This document shows, one piece after another, positions 1-7,994 of a stretch of 36,725 bases of DNA. The notes beneath the pieces are model-generated. The model was not told the origin of the DNA and searched no databases. It saw only the letters and a list, made by a program, of their open reading frames with translations. Numbering within the stretch: position 1 is the stretch's first letter; every line of letters begins with the position of its first letter. The DNA lies in the NCBI GenBank assembly GCA_009781005.1, contig WQYX01000039.1, positions 1 to 36,725 of the forward strand, in the 5' to 3' direction. A program made the position numbers and the translations under genes. The DNA comes from Polyangiaceae bacterium (GTDB taxonomy: Bacteria > Myxococcota_A > Polyangia > Polyangiales > Polyangiaceae).

Positions 1-51
1 GCAGCGGACTGAAAATCCGCGTGTCGACAGTTCGATTCTGTCCCTGGGCAC
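1..51 (+). repeat. attL: attL, 51-bp attachment core
   Basis: This sequence is repeated exactly at 36675-36725. It covers the last two bases of the D-stem, the anticodon arm, variable region, T-arm and 3' acceptor strand of a tRNA-Phe gene. The 5' part of the tRNA must lie just left of the window. Integration at the 3' end of a tRNA with the phage supplying an identical replacement end is standard for tyrosine integrases. Confidence 0.95.
1..51 (+). tRNA. 3' part of tRNA-Phe (GAA), 5' part outside the window
   Basis: The anticodon arm GCGGA-CTGAAAA-TCCGC gives anticodon GAA in a 7-base loop. It is followed by variable bases GTGTC, T-arm GACAG-TTCGATT-CTGTC, acceptor strand CCTGGGC, discriminator A and CC. 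The next base is T, so the terminal CCA is not fully encoded. The expected 5' acceptor strand, GCCCAGG, should lie upstream of base 1. Because the phage supplies this 3' end, the host tRNA stays functional after integration. Confidence 0.9.
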
Positions 52-180
52 CTAAAAATAGGCGCTTTTGCGATCTTCATGCTTCTCATTTTTCTCATCT
101 TTCGCTGTGGTGGTGCACAACCAGTTCACAGTGGTTTGCTCTTGCGTGAAGATGAGCAGAGAGTTATCGATCAACTTTCG

Positions 181-220
181 ACGCCCGCCTTACCTACCTT
201 TGGCGGGCGTCGGTTTTTTT
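181..220 (+). terminator. Rho-independent terminator just inside attL
   Basis: A 9-bp GC-rich stem (181-189 with 202-210) is followed by CGG and a run of T (214-220). In the lysogen it would end the host tRNA-Phe transcript. In the excised circle it would end the integrase transcript after it crosses attP. There is no T run on the other strand. Confidence 0.75.
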
Positions 221-234
221 GTGCAAAAAAAACT

Positions 235-518
235 TTGACAAACGGCGAATGGAGCGACACTCATTCCCGTCTCGAGACAGTTCCCCGCTTTGGCGTGGAC
301 TTTCCTCTGAGGTAACTCAGAGGCCTAATTGAAGCGCTGCAGTACCATGAGACAGCTACGCAAGTAGATCTCACTATCCGTGTGGGAAACCATGCGGCTC
401 CATTGAAGACCGCGAGAGGCAAAATGATGCACCGATCGCGCATCATTCTATCCGTCATCGAAAGCTGACGGCTCCAGTTGAAACGGCTGTCAGTCCGAAG
501 CTGACAGCCGTTTTTTTT
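235..518 (+). ncRNA. Candidate small structured RNA at the prophage left end (tentative)
   Basis: Bases 52-523 hold no convincing protein gene. Within them a consensus-like TTGACA (235-240) has only a poor -10 match (ACTCAT, 259-264). Downstream are a perfect 8-bp hairpin closed by a GTAA loop, of GNRA type (304-323), a 7-bp hairpin (424-446) and a strong + strand terminator ending at about 518. This is the layout expected of a short terminated RNA. No known RNA family was recognised. The weak -10 keeps confidence low, and the hairpins may be incidental. Confidence 0.25.
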
Positions 519-519
519 G
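482..519 (+). terminator. Strong hairpin terminator, possibly bidirectional, at the end of the late operon
   Basis: A perfect 12-bp stem (482-493 with 501-512) has a 7-base loop and is followed on the + strand by T through 518. Read on the minus strand the loop contains CTTCGG, a stable UUCG-type loop, followed only by TTTCAA. It lies 12 bases beyond the endolysin stop codon, so it probably ends late minus-strand transcription as well as blocking + strand readthrough. Confidence 0.75.
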
Positions 520-523
520 CCGG

Positions 524-1072
524 CTACGACGCTGCGGGCAGAGCCTCAACGGCCGTATCGTACGCGCCCGAGCGCGCGAACTCCGCCTGCAGCGAGACGA
601 GGCTGCGCGCGTAAGTCTCCTCGTCGCCCGTGTAATAACCGCGCGCTTTGAGCGCGTAAGCAAACGCGCGCGCGTCTCCCTTCTCGACTTCGCTCCACGC
701 CGCAGCGTAGCGACGGCGGAGGAACTCGAGGTGCTCGCGCATTCCGTCAGCGAGCGACGCGTACGCGCGAAACCACGTCTGCGGATCGGGCGGGTTGAAC
801 GTCACGCGCTTGCCGTTGACGATCTCCGGAACTGATTGCAACATACAATAATCGCGGCCGTCACCCTCAACGTGTTTGACGTTGCCGATATTATTGTTCC
901 AGCAAAATTTTCCTCGTCCGGTCTCAAGCGCGTACTGCGCCCAGATCACGCCGCATGAAGCTTTGCTCGGCGCGGCGCCGTCGTAGAGATCGCGCCACGC
1001 AGCGACGAGAGCACGCGCGAAGTCTTCGGTGGAGAACTTCGTGCGCACGGTGGGTACGAGCTGCTCGGTCAC
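524..1072 (-). CDS. Endolysin, glucosaminidase/lysozyme-like
   Basis: This 182-aa protein has the hallmark of the FlgJ/N-acetylglucosaminidase (lysozyme-like) fold: an ALETG motif with presumed catalytic Glu50, followed by a CWNNNIGNVK segment matching the usual NN-(F/I)GNxK. The Trp/Phe/Tyr-rich middle (WFRAYASLADGMREHLEFLRRRY) fits the family. Such enzymes cleave the peptidoglycan sugar backbone at lysis. The start is GTG, preceded by GGAGG at 6 bases and overlapping the previous stop as GTGA. No signal peptide is seen, so export should depend on the holin-like protein encoded upstream. It is the last gene of the minus-strand late operon. A virion-associated hydrolase is less likely given its place in the lysis cassette. 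Confidence 0.85.
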   Translation of the reverse strand: MTEQLVPTVRTKFSTEDFARALVAAWRDLYDGAAPSKASCGVIWAQYALETGRGKFCWNNNIGNVKHVEGDGRDYCMLQSVPEIVNGKRVTFNPPDPQTWFRAYASLADGMREHLEFLRRRYAAAWSEVEKGDARAFAYALKARGYYTGDEETYARSLVSLQAEFARSGAYDTAVEALPAAS

Positions 1073-1296
1073 TGACCACCTCCGAACTTCGCCGCCTCAG
1101 CGAGATCGGCGAGGCGCTCGGCGCGCGCCCGATCAGCCTCGACGAGGTACTGGCGGAGCTCCTCGACGGGCACGAGATCGAGACCGAGCTCGACGAGCCG
1201 GCGCGAGATCTCCCCGGGCTCAGAGAGCCTGCCGGAAAGTACGCTGGCCACGAGCGTTGCCAGCTCCGCGGTGACTGCTGCCGGGATGGCGATCAT
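1069..1296 (-). CDS. Small helical protein of the lysis cassette, unknown function
   Basis: This 75-aa protein is predicted to be nearly all helical. Its N-terminus is mildly hydrophobic (MIAIPAAVTAELATLVASVL) and its C-terminus is charged and Ala-rich (VPVEELRQYLVEADRARAERLADLAEAAKF). The start is ATG with a purine-rich AAGGGGG upstream, overlapping the previous stop as ATGA, and its own stop overlaps the endolysin GTG. Proteins of this kind are often found beside phage holins, but I do not know a function. The N-terminal hydrophobic stretch is short for a membrane segment, so a soluble accessory or antiholin-like role is only a guess. Confidence 0.65.
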   Translation of the reverse strand: MIAIPAAVTAELATLVASVLSGRLSEPGEISRRLVELGLDLVPVEELRQYLVEADRARAERLADLAEAAKFGGGQ

Positions 1297-1691
1297 TGCG
1301 CACCCCCTTCCGCGCCGGCGTCGACGCCCCATGCCTCGCGGACCTTCGCGCGACACTCACGTGACTCGGCAAGTGTCGTAGCGTAGTCCACGCATTCAAG
1401 TTGCTGCGCAAGGTAACCGGCGCTCGCTGCATCGCGCGAGGCGCTCGTGCCGCAGGCCTGCGCTGCCATCGCAGCCAGACCCACGAACAAGAGCACCGGC
1501 AACGGCGGTGGTGGGGTCGACGACGATGGCCGATAGACCCGGCGCATGACGCCCATGAGCGCAACCCCCAGCGCAGACGCCGCGCCGAACTCCACGGGCG
1601 ATGCCTCCAACCACACCATCGCGACGATACCCACCATCACCACGGCGAGTGCCACTACAGACGACCAACGAATTTCGCTATCACTCGGCAT
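1293..1691 (-). CDS. Membrane protein with lipobox-like segment, possible spanin
   Basis: This 132-aa protein has two N-terminal hydrophobic segments (about residues 11-28 and 36-49). A basic MRR precedes a proline stretch (PPPPLP, 60-65) and a third hydrophobic run ending in AAQAC (Cys80). The region from MRR to AAQAC looks like a lipoprotein signal peptide with a non-canonical lipobox, and two further Cys (100, 113) follow in the tail. Proline-rich lipoprotein segments and this position between holin and endolysin suggest an outer-membrane spanin, perhaps made from an internal start. The AGGAGA ribosome site at 8 bases supports the full-length start. A second holin is an alternative. Confidence 0.6.
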   Translation of the reverse strand: MPSDSEIRWSSVVALAVVMVGIVAMVWLEASPVEFGAASALGVALMGVMRRVYRPSSSTPPPPLPVLLFVGLAAMAAQACGTSASRDAASAGYLAQQLECVDYATTLAESRECRAKVREAWGVDAGAEGGAQ

Positions 1692-1869
1692 TGTTATTTC
1701 TCCTGTCGAAAATAATATTATCTAAATCTTTCCTAATCTTATCGACAGCCTTCACGAGGCCGTCAATCGTGTTGGTCAGTTGGCCAAGTCGGTAGATTGA
1801 CCACCCGACGGCGCCGATTGCGGTAATCGACGCAGGAACAAGCCACTTCAGGACCTCATGATCAATCAC
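1681..1869 (-). CDS. Putative holin, one membrane span plus coiled coil
   Basis: This 62-aa protein has one hydrophobic span near its N-terminus (about residues 8-24) and then a charged amphipathic helix (LTNTIDGLVKAVDKIRKDLDNIIF) likely to form a coiled coil. Small size, single span, charged tail and a position directly upstream of the spanin-like and endolysin genes fit a holin or hemolysin-XhlA-like protein, which permeabilises the inner membrane. I chose the GTG start because GGAGG lies 8 bases upstream; extending further gives an unlikely N-terminus and runs through the preceding small gene. It overlaps that gene as GTGA and the next gene by 11 bases. Confidence 0.7.
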   Translation of the reverse strand: MIDHEVLKWLVPASITAIGAVGWSIYRLGQLTNTIDGLVKAVDKIRKDLDNIIFDRRNNNAE

Positions 1870-2027
1870 GGTACGACCTCCTTTCTTTTTTGACCCGGGC
1901 AACGCTCCAACGAACACATCACCAAAGACCTCTCCCCGCGCAAGGAGACCCAGGCGGAAAACGAATCTCGTTCCTCCCAATGGTTCCAGGAGATATCCGC
2001 CACACGCGCTTGATCGCTATTGCACAT
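1866..2027 (-). CDS. Hypothetical 53-aa protein between fibre and holin
   Basis: This short frame fits exactly between two well-supported genes. Its ATG overlaps the tail-fibre stop as TAATG, the same junction type seen between the two preceding genes, and its stop overlaps the holin start as GTGA. The product (MCNSDQARVADISWNHWEE...) has several Cys and Trp residues, no hydrophobic span, and a basic C-terminus. There is a G-rich stretch about 12 bases upstream but no ideal ribosome site, so translation would depend on coupling. No family was recognised. The alternative is a 160-base spacer carrying only the holin ribosome site. Confidence 0.5.
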   Translation of the reverse strand: MCNSDQARVADISWNHWEERDSFSAWVSLRGERSLVMCSLERCPGQKRKEVVP

Positions 2028-3628
2028 TACGACACCGACCCCCATTTCTTTGCCCACGTATTGAGTTTCGCTCGGAACGCCGGAGATGTTGGCTGGTCTT
2101 CGAACATCAAGACGAAGGCGCCAAACCTGTAGATTGCATTGTCGGCGCCGTTGTAACCGACGCCAATGCCGCTCACCATGACCGTGGCCGGGTCATACGG
2201 GACGAACCCTTCCACGCCTTCGGGTGAAGTGCCAACGAATGCCCGAAGGTGATTGTCCCACGCCTCGAATCCGATCATCCTTGTCTGCCCGTCGTTGACG
2301 GAACCTCCCAGTGGGAAGCGAAGAAAGTTGCCTCCCCCCATATCCCAAAAGACCTCGATAGCCCCATTGCTTAGGCCGAACTTTGGATTGCTGGTGACCA
2401 ATGTGTTGGGAGGATTATTTGACGGGTAGTTCGCGGCGCTCCTTGCGTCCGTCGTGTTGCCCACGATCCAGAACTCAAGACCGCTCTTGGTCGGCTCGCT
2501 CCCGTCGCTATCTGTCCGATAGAGTTCGTCTTCCCCCTCGAAAGAGACGGCGGGGAGAGAACCAAAGGCGTTCTCTCGGTAGTATGCGCCCCACCCTCCA
2601 AGACCGTAGCCGGCTCCCTGGGCGACCCACGACTTGACGCGCCCAGCAGTGGGAGTGACCTGGTCGGACTGCCACACCGCCGCGGTAGGAACATCCACGG
2701 TTGGATGCCAGGCCTCGAAGCCGCCAACGAGCGGAGCGCTCGATCCGTCTGGGCCAGACACCACAACATCCTGCATCCCAGCCGGCAATGCCGGAGAAAT
2801 GCAGGTAACGGTACCATCGTTCTGCACGACAGACGTACAAGCCATACCCCCGATCGTCACCGCAGAGACATCGCCGACAACTGTCAACGTGAGGGGGACA
2901 GAGCCGTAGGTATCGCCAAGAGAGGGTGATACGGAAAGGATAGCAGGGGGAGGATTGGGCGCTGGCAATGTTTCTGTGTACACGAGCACGATCGAGTTGC
3001 TGTCTCCCGCTGCTGTCGTCACGCTCACCGCCACATCTCCGGGGGCATGAGGGGGCGCAACGAACGTACACGTTACTTCGTCGCTCGAAATGGGGGCGAC
3101 GTCAGCGTCTCCCACTCGAACGTTGTTAGCTCCTGCGAGATGGGTACCGATCGCGATGACCGTCTGCCCCCCTGTCTCTTCCACCTCCGGTGGGCTCAAC
3201 ATCGTGAGGACGGGAAGGGGCAATGGTGGCGTGACCTTTGGCGCAACCATTTCCGCCGTGAGAATCCCGCAACACAGATGCAGGGTACCATCCGCCTCAA
3301 CGTTGCCAACAATGTCATCGCCCGATACAGGAGTGCATCGCTCGAGTGTGCCAGTATCTGAGACGCGAACCCATGACGAAGTTCCAGGACCAAGCTTGGT
3401 GAGCCATCGCGGAACCTGGCCAAACTGCTGAATCTCAACTGCCGAACTGGGCCAGTAGGAACCAAGAGTAATACCCGTCGTTCTTCGCCCCCCATTCCTC
3501 GCTTCTGCCGTTGCTTGAACAAAGGTCCCGGAAACCGGGTCTTGGATGACGGGGTCGCCCGCGTCTCCTTTGCTACCCATGCCAGAAAGAGTTGCGTGAA
3601 AACTGATCGAGAATTGGGGCGATGTCAT
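2027..3628 (-). CDS. Tail fibre/receptor-binding protein with IPT/TIG and lectin-like domains
   Basis: In this 533-aa protein an N-terminal module of about 135 residues, probably the particle anchor, is followed by two Ig-like IPT/TIG repeats (about 137-218 and 226-308). Both show the family pattern of PxVxSVSPxxG-like openings and V..G..C...V-type strands. The C-terminal 220 residues (WQSDQVTP...AVSFEGEDELYRTDSDG...FWIVGNTTDA) resemble a concanavalin-A/LamG-like jelly roll, a common carbohydrate-binding fold. It lies between the ejection-protein genes and the lysis cassette, as expected of a fibre. Its likely role is host recognition at the tail tip. The ATG overlaps the upstream stop as TAATG. 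Domain assignment is by eye. Confidence 0.75.
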   Translation of the reverse strand: MTSPQFSISFHATLSGMGSKGDAGDPVIQDPVSGTFVQATAEARNGGRRTTGITLGSYWPSSAVEIQQFGQVPRWLTKLGPGTSSWVRVSDTGTLERCTPVSGDDIVGNVEADGTLHLCCGILTAEMVAPKVTPPLPLPVLTMLSPPEVEETGGQTVIAIGTHLAGANNVRVGDADVAPISSDEVTCTFVAPPHAPGDVAVSVTTAAGDSNSIVLVYTETLPAPNPPPAILSVSPSLGDTYGSVPLTLTVVGDVSAVTIGGMACTSVVQNDGTVTCISPALPAGMQDVVVSGPDGSSAPLVGGFEAWHPTVDVPTAAVWQSDQVTPTAGRVKSWVAQGAGYGLGGWGAYYRENAFGSLPAVSFEGEDELYRTDSDGSEPTKSGLEFWIVGNTTDARSAANYPSNNPPNTLVTSNPKFGLSNGAIEVFWDMGGGNFLRFPLGGSVNDGQTRMIGFEAWDNHLRAFVGTSPEGVEGFVPYDPATVMVSGIGVGYNGADNAIYRFGAFVLMFEDQPTSPAFRAKLNTWAKKWGSVS

Positions 3629-6321
3629 TATCTCTGTCCTCTCTGCGCTACTCCGTCGGCGCCTGACGCGGCAGGGACGGAAAGCCGGAAGTTGGAAACG
3701 CGGGAAGGTGGTGGCGGCTGTGCGGCCGGTCGCTGATACGTGGATTGAATTGTTTGCACGAAGTCCGGCGCAAGCGTTTGGTCTGTTGGCAAGTCGAGCA
3801 GAATCCCGAGTGCGATTCGTCGCGTATAGGGGATGGGTGATTTGCTGTCGACAAGAGCCTGAAACACTTGGTTGCGCATCTCATCGTAGAGTCGAGGGTA
3901 CACAGCCTTAACTGCCTCGACGTGCTCGGGGGTGAGCCCGCCGTGCACGGCTTTGCGTACGATGATGGTGGGATCATCGAGTGCTTCTTTGTACCTTCTG
4001 AATTGCGCAATCTCCGCGTCACTCGCGCGCGTCGCGGGCTGGAATTGCGGCTGCAAAGAGTATGGGTCTTTTTTTGCGCTCGGGAGTTTTGAAGCGAGAA
4101 AGGCGACCCCTCGCATGGCCGTCGCCGTTGCCGCCGTCGTCGTCTTTGGAGCGGCGTCGCTCACGGGGTTTAGCGCTGCGCCAACGCGATCGGAAAGTTG
4201 CTGCGGATTCGCTTGGAGTGCGGATATCCCGCGTTGATCGCGAATGAACTTTTCCGTCTTCACCCCTCCCGCTCTCGCGGCTTCACCTACGGCCTTCGCT
4301 TTGTCTTCCGAGCCGAGGACGCTGTTGACGCTAGATCTCGCGACTTCGTCACCAACCTTTTGCGCGCGCCCTTTGCTCGCGGCGCTGCTGATTAGCTGCG
4401 AGAAAAACCCGCTATCCACGCTCGAAGGAGACGGACTCGGCGACGGCGCTCGAGCAACGCCAACAGCCTCACGCGCGCCGCCGGTGAACTTGCGCATGAC
4501 GCTCTTCGCTTGCTGCTCGAGCATCGCAAGACGTTTCATCGTGGATATTGGGTTGACGGCTAGATCGGTTACGACGCCGACCAGCCCACCAAATTGTCGC
4601 TCATGTTCCTCCGCTTGAAGGCGTCGGATTTGGTTGATCGTCGAGGCCTCCTGCGTTGCCGAGTTGAACGTCTTCTCGAGCGAGTCGAGCGCCGCGCGCT
4701 CGTCTGCAATGGCCTGCGCCCCGCGAGCTCCGTGGTCATAGGCTTGCTCTGTCGCGTCGAGGAAGCGTCGGCGTGTCGAGAGAAAGTCTCGAACGGACTG
4801 CGCGTCGAGGTCCCTCGCTGGCGTCGTCAGCTGGTCGATGAAGCCGTGCACCGCGCCGGTATCGCCGACGAAGTCCGGGCGCCCAGCAGTCGATCCATAT
4901 CGTGTCGTGAACCTGTTTTGAAATCGTTCCCCGAGCGCGATGTTGCTCGTCGTTGCCTCGTTGACGATCCGCTGCGCCTCGCCCGCTTTGCCCCATGCAG
5001 TGTCCTCGAGTGCAGATTGCAACCCCTTCGAGTCTCTGTAGAGTGCATCAAACGTACGCCCTGATTCGGACAGACCAACGGCAGTACGACCAAATTTCGC
5101 CTCTTGTCCGACCCACCTCTTTGTGGTGTCGAGCGCATCAAAAAGCTTGGCGCTGTCACCGGAATCAATCGCATCATTGATTCTCGACACATAACCCGCG
5201 AACCTCTTCGCGCTCTTCTTGGTGAGCCCGGAATTGGCGTCTCCAATCATCGGCTCGACTTCCGCTTGTGCGCGTGAGAGCCAATCTTTTGCAATCAACG
5301 ATTGCTCTTGAAAGTTGGATTTGTCGACCAGGTTCTCGATTTGTTTTAGTTTCGCTTCCCCGAACGTTTCCATTTGGGTGATCGACTGCGCCCGTTGCTG
5401 CTTTGTAATCGACTCCGACAAGTCGCGGGCTTGTTCTGCGAGACGGCGCTCGCGAGCGACGAGAAGGTTCTGGCGGTTCGCCCAGATCTCGCCCAACGTC
5501 GAGGGCGAGGCCTGGTTCGCGAGCTCTTGGCCCGCAGCTTCCTCCGCCATCGTCTTACCGACGTTCGGCGCTGCCTCTCCGAAGGCCTTTTCCGCGACAG
5601 CATCGTAAGCCTCGGCGCTCACCTTGGGCGCTTTCCACGCCCGGTAACCTTCGCCGAGGCCGTGCATCAGACCGCCGGCAATCATGCCGCCGAGAGCTCC
5701 GTGAGAGGCACCGCCGATCAATGCCTCGCCTGTGAGGTCGGTGTCTTTAAGCGCGGACTCGGAGATTGCCTCTCCGGCGCCGTAAAACGATCCCTCGACG
5801 GCGCCACGAGCAAGGGCGCCGCCCGCGCGTGCAAGAGCACCTTCGCCGAGCACCTTTGCGAGCCCGCGCTCCGTGCCGGCGCCGATACGAGAGACCATCG
5901 CCGGAAGCGTGGAGAGTCCCTCTTCGTCTCCCGCAAGCGCGCCACCGAGGACGCCGCCGAGCTCGGAGATGGTCGACGCAATGGGCGCGTAGGACTTCCA
6001 GCGCTCGAGGCCTTCGGACGCGAGCTTCGCCCCTTCATCGCCGCGGAGCGCTCGCGTCAGTTCTACGATCGCCTTGTCGCTCAGCCCCAGCGTAAGGCCT
6101 CGCGCGGCGCCCTCGAGCGACGGCATGATCGCGCCCTCGATAGGATGCTCGGCGAAGTACGCGTCAAGGCGGGCGCGCGCCACGTCCGTGTTGGCTTGCT
6201 GCTGCGCAGCCTGCTGCTCAGCAGGTGTCGCCGCACGCACGCCTTGCCCTTCGCGCGCAATGCCCGCGGGGAGATACCCGACCTTTCCGGTAGCCGTCGT
6301 GACGGGCGTCGGATCTGCCAT
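3628..6321 (-). CDS. Large internal virion (DNA-ejection) protein
   Basis: This 897-aa protein is rich in Ala, Gly, Glu and Gln. Residues about 100-230 hold many Gly/Ala-rich amphipathic stretches (GGVLGGALAG, GASHGALGGMIAGGLMHG) that could insert in membranes, followed by long predicted helices (270-620) and a Pro-rich C-terminus (AAQPPPP). These are features of podoviral internal virion proteins ejected with the DNA to form a trans-envelope channel, such as P22 gp16. I see no transglycosylase or protease motif. It follows two other Ala/Gln-rich genes with stop-start overlap (TGATG), the usual position for the largest ejection protein. The exact role is inferred from composition and gene order. 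Confidence 0.65.
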   Translation of the reverse strand: MADPTPVTTATGKVGYLPAGIAREGQGVRAATPAEQQAAQQQANTDVARARLDAYFAEHPIEGAIMPSLEGAARGLTLGLSDKAIVELTRALRGDEGAKLASEGLERWKSYAPIASTISELGGVLGGALAGDEEGLSTLPAMVSRIGAGTERGLAKVLGEGALARAGGALARGAVEGSFYGAGEAISESALKDTDLTGEALIGGASHGALGGMIAGGLMHGLGEGYRAWKAPKVSAEAYDAVAEKAFGEAAPNVGKTMAEEAAGQELANQASPSTLGEIWANRQNLLVARERRLAEQARDLSESITKQQRAQSITQMETFGEAKLKQIENLVDKSNFQEQSLIAKDWLSRAQAEVEPMIGDANSGLTKKSAKRFAGYVSRINDAIDSGDSAKLFDALDTTKRWVGQEAKFGRTAVGLSESGRTFDALYRDSKGLQSALEDTAWGKAGEAQRIVNEATTSNIALGERFQNRFTTRYGSTAGRPDFVGDTGAVHGFIDQLTTPARDLDAQSVRDFLSTRRRFLDATEQAYDHGARGAQAIADERAALDSLEKTFNSATQEASTINQIRRLQAEEHERQFGGLVGVVTDLAVNPISTMKRLAMLEQQAKSVMRKFTGGAREAVGVARAPSPSPSPSSVDSGFFSQLISSAASKGRAQKVGDEVARSSVNSVLGSEDKAKAVGEAARAGGVKTEKFIRDQRGISALQANPQQLSDRVGAALNPVSDAAPKTTTAATATAMRGVAFLASKLPSAKKDPYSLQPQFQPATRASDAEIAQFRRYKEALDDPTIIVRKAVHGGLTPEHVEAVKAVYPRLYDEMRNQVFQALVDSKSPIPYTRRIALGILLDLPTDQTLAPDFVQTIQSTYQRPAAQPPPPSRVSNFRLSVPAASGADGVAQRGQR

Positions 6322-7994
6322 CAGCGACCTCTCAGAGGAGCGACGAGATCGTCGTAGCTCTCCGTGCGCTGCGTGACCGGCATCGTGTTACCCGTCAGTT
6401 TGCTTGTGGGCTCAACGCCTTGCGCACCTTGTTTGTAGCTCTGTTGTCCGCGCATCAAGCCGCGCGCCTCGCCCTGCATGCGATGCTCACGCATCATCAT
6501 CTCAGCGTGCCGCGCGAGCGCCTGCTGCTCGCGCACGAGTACAAATTCTGGCTTTCCCTGCACGCTCATGCTGCCGAGCGCATCGCCAATCGCAGGATCG
6601 TCTTTGGCAACGCGCGCGACGAGCTCTTTGTTTTCTTTGTCAATCTCGTGGAGCCGCTGAAAGTCGCCTCCAACAGACGACAGCTTTTTCGCCTCTTCGA
6701 TGTTTTTGGCTATCTGCCGAAGTGCATTCGTCTTTTGAAGTAGCTGCGATCCATCCTTATTCAGTTCGTTTGCAACACCTGCGTCCGGAGCAAAGCCGCC
6801 AAGCGTCGGAACATAGGACGTCGAGCGGTCTTTGCCGCCAGTACCAGGCACGCCGTACCTTTCGGCCATATCCACGGTCGCCTTGTCGTGCGTCAGTTGT
6901 GCGAAATTGTCCGCAGCTTTTGCGCGTTCATCATCGATGCTTGCAAGCATCGTCTGATAAGCTGCCTGGTTTTTTGCGTTGCGCGATTGCGCGTAGAGTG
7001 CGCCCAATTGGACTTTTGCATTATCCAAATACTGCGCCCGCGTGGCTGCCGCTGCGCGTTCGGGGTCGCCGAACGCAGCGAGGTTTTGCGCATAAAGATT
7101 CGTTCGTAGGTCGTACGCGTTTCTCGCCTTCGCGATGTTCGCCTTTTGAGCGTCGATGTTCGCGTCGACTGCCCGGTTGACGATTGACAATGCTGCGTTT
7201 TGGCCGCCCGTCAATGAGGCGCCAAACTGGCCAAGTCCGATTGCAAGAGCGGCGAGCACCTTGGCCGCGCCGCCCTGCTCTTTCCAATACGCATTCGGAT
7301 CGATCTTGGCATTTGCATCATTGGCGAGCTGCTCAAACCTGCCTTGTTCCTGTTGGATATACGCGTTTCTCTTTTGCGTGATTTGACTGCTCACCGCTTG
7401 CGCCTTCGCACTCGCGATGACGTCGGCCTGTGCCATCTGAGATTCAGCATCGGACTCGAGCTGGGAAGCGGCGTAAGTATTCTGTGCAGCTGCAACTCGA
7501 GCGGCAGACGCTCGAGCGCGAGCCTCTTCTCCTCGCGCGAGGTCCTCGGGATCGATCCCGTATTCGACTTTGCTCGAGCGCGTGCTTGGCGTCCACCGAG
7601 GTTTGCCGGTTGCGGGGAGCGACGCGGGGGCCGCTCGCTGCAGGTCGTCGAACGACATTGCGCTGGGGAATCCGTCACCCTCAGCCGGTCCTTGCACTGG
7701 AAGAGGGGCAGCCGCGGCCGCTTCAGGCGTTGCGGTTTTCTCTCCGAGAATGCGTTGCAGCCATGGCCTTGGAGCCCCTGCGAGTTGAAGCGATTGCAGC
7801 GGGTTTGGCCCCGCAGGTTGTGGCTGCGGAGAAGGAGCGACGGGAGGCGGATCGTCGAGCTCGATGGTCGGGTTAGCAGCCTGAAGCGGCAACGGTGGAG
7901 CAGCCGAAGGAACGGGCGATCCCGTGATGCTCGCCAGTCCCGCGAGCGTGCCGGGCGAAAGGTTGTATCGTGCACCCAATGATGCGAGGTTCAT
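6321..7994 (-). CDS. Internal virion protein, Ala/Gln-rich
   Basis: This 557-aa protein begins with a helical segment, then a Pro-rich linker (about 30-130, with PPPVAPSPQPQP), then long predicted coiled coil rich in Ala, Gln and Asn (about 150-480). A Gly-rich amphipathic patch lies near the middle (VLAALAIGLGQFGASLTGGQNAAL). This composition matches proteins packed inside the capsid and ejected with DNA. Its start overlaps the previous stop as ATGA and its stop overlaps the next ATG. With the two paralogous genes before it and the 897-aa gene after it, it forms an ejection-protein block analogous in position to P22 genes 7, 20 and 16. No enzymatic motif is seen. Confidence 0.6.
   Translation of the reverse strand: MNLASLGARYNLSPGTLAGLASITGSPVPSAAPPLPLQAANPTIELDDPPPVAPSPQPQPAGPNPLQSLQLAGAPRPWLQRILGEKTATPEAAAAAPLPVQGPAEGDGFPSAMSFDDLQRAAPASLPATGKPRWTPSTRSSKVEYGIDPEDLARGEEARARASAARVAAAQNTYAASQLESDAESQMAQADVIASAKAQAVSSQITQKRNAYIQQEQGRFEQLANDANAKIDPNAYWKEQGGAAKVLAALAIGLGQFGASLTGGQNAALSIVNRAVDANIDAQKANIAKARNAYDLRTNLYAQNLAAFGDPERAAAATRAQYLDNAKVQLGALYAQSRNAKNQAAYQTMLASIDDERAKAADNFAQLTHDKATVDMAERYGVPGTGGKDRSTSYVPTLGGFAPDAGVANELNKDGSQLLQKTNALRQIAKNIEEAKKLSSVGGDFQRLHEIDKENKELVARVAKDDPAIGDALGSMSVQGKPEFVLVREQQALARHAEMMMREHRMQGEARGLMRGQQSYKQGAQGVEPTSKLTGNTMPVTQRTESYDDLVAPLRGR

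Noticed and set aside
79-315. A 78-aa frame on the + strand just inside attL
   Set aside because: It reads through the terminator hairpin at 181-220, has no ribosome site and its sequence resembles no protein.
261-458. A 65-aa frame on the minus strand in the left non-coding end
   Set aside because: It lies beyond the late terminator, lacks a ribosome site and has a composition like antisense reading.
5374-6357. A 327-aa + strand frame opposite the large ejection protein
   Set aside because: Arg/Leu-rich antisense shadow in GC-rich DNA; the minus-strand gene has proper overlaps and a sensible composition.
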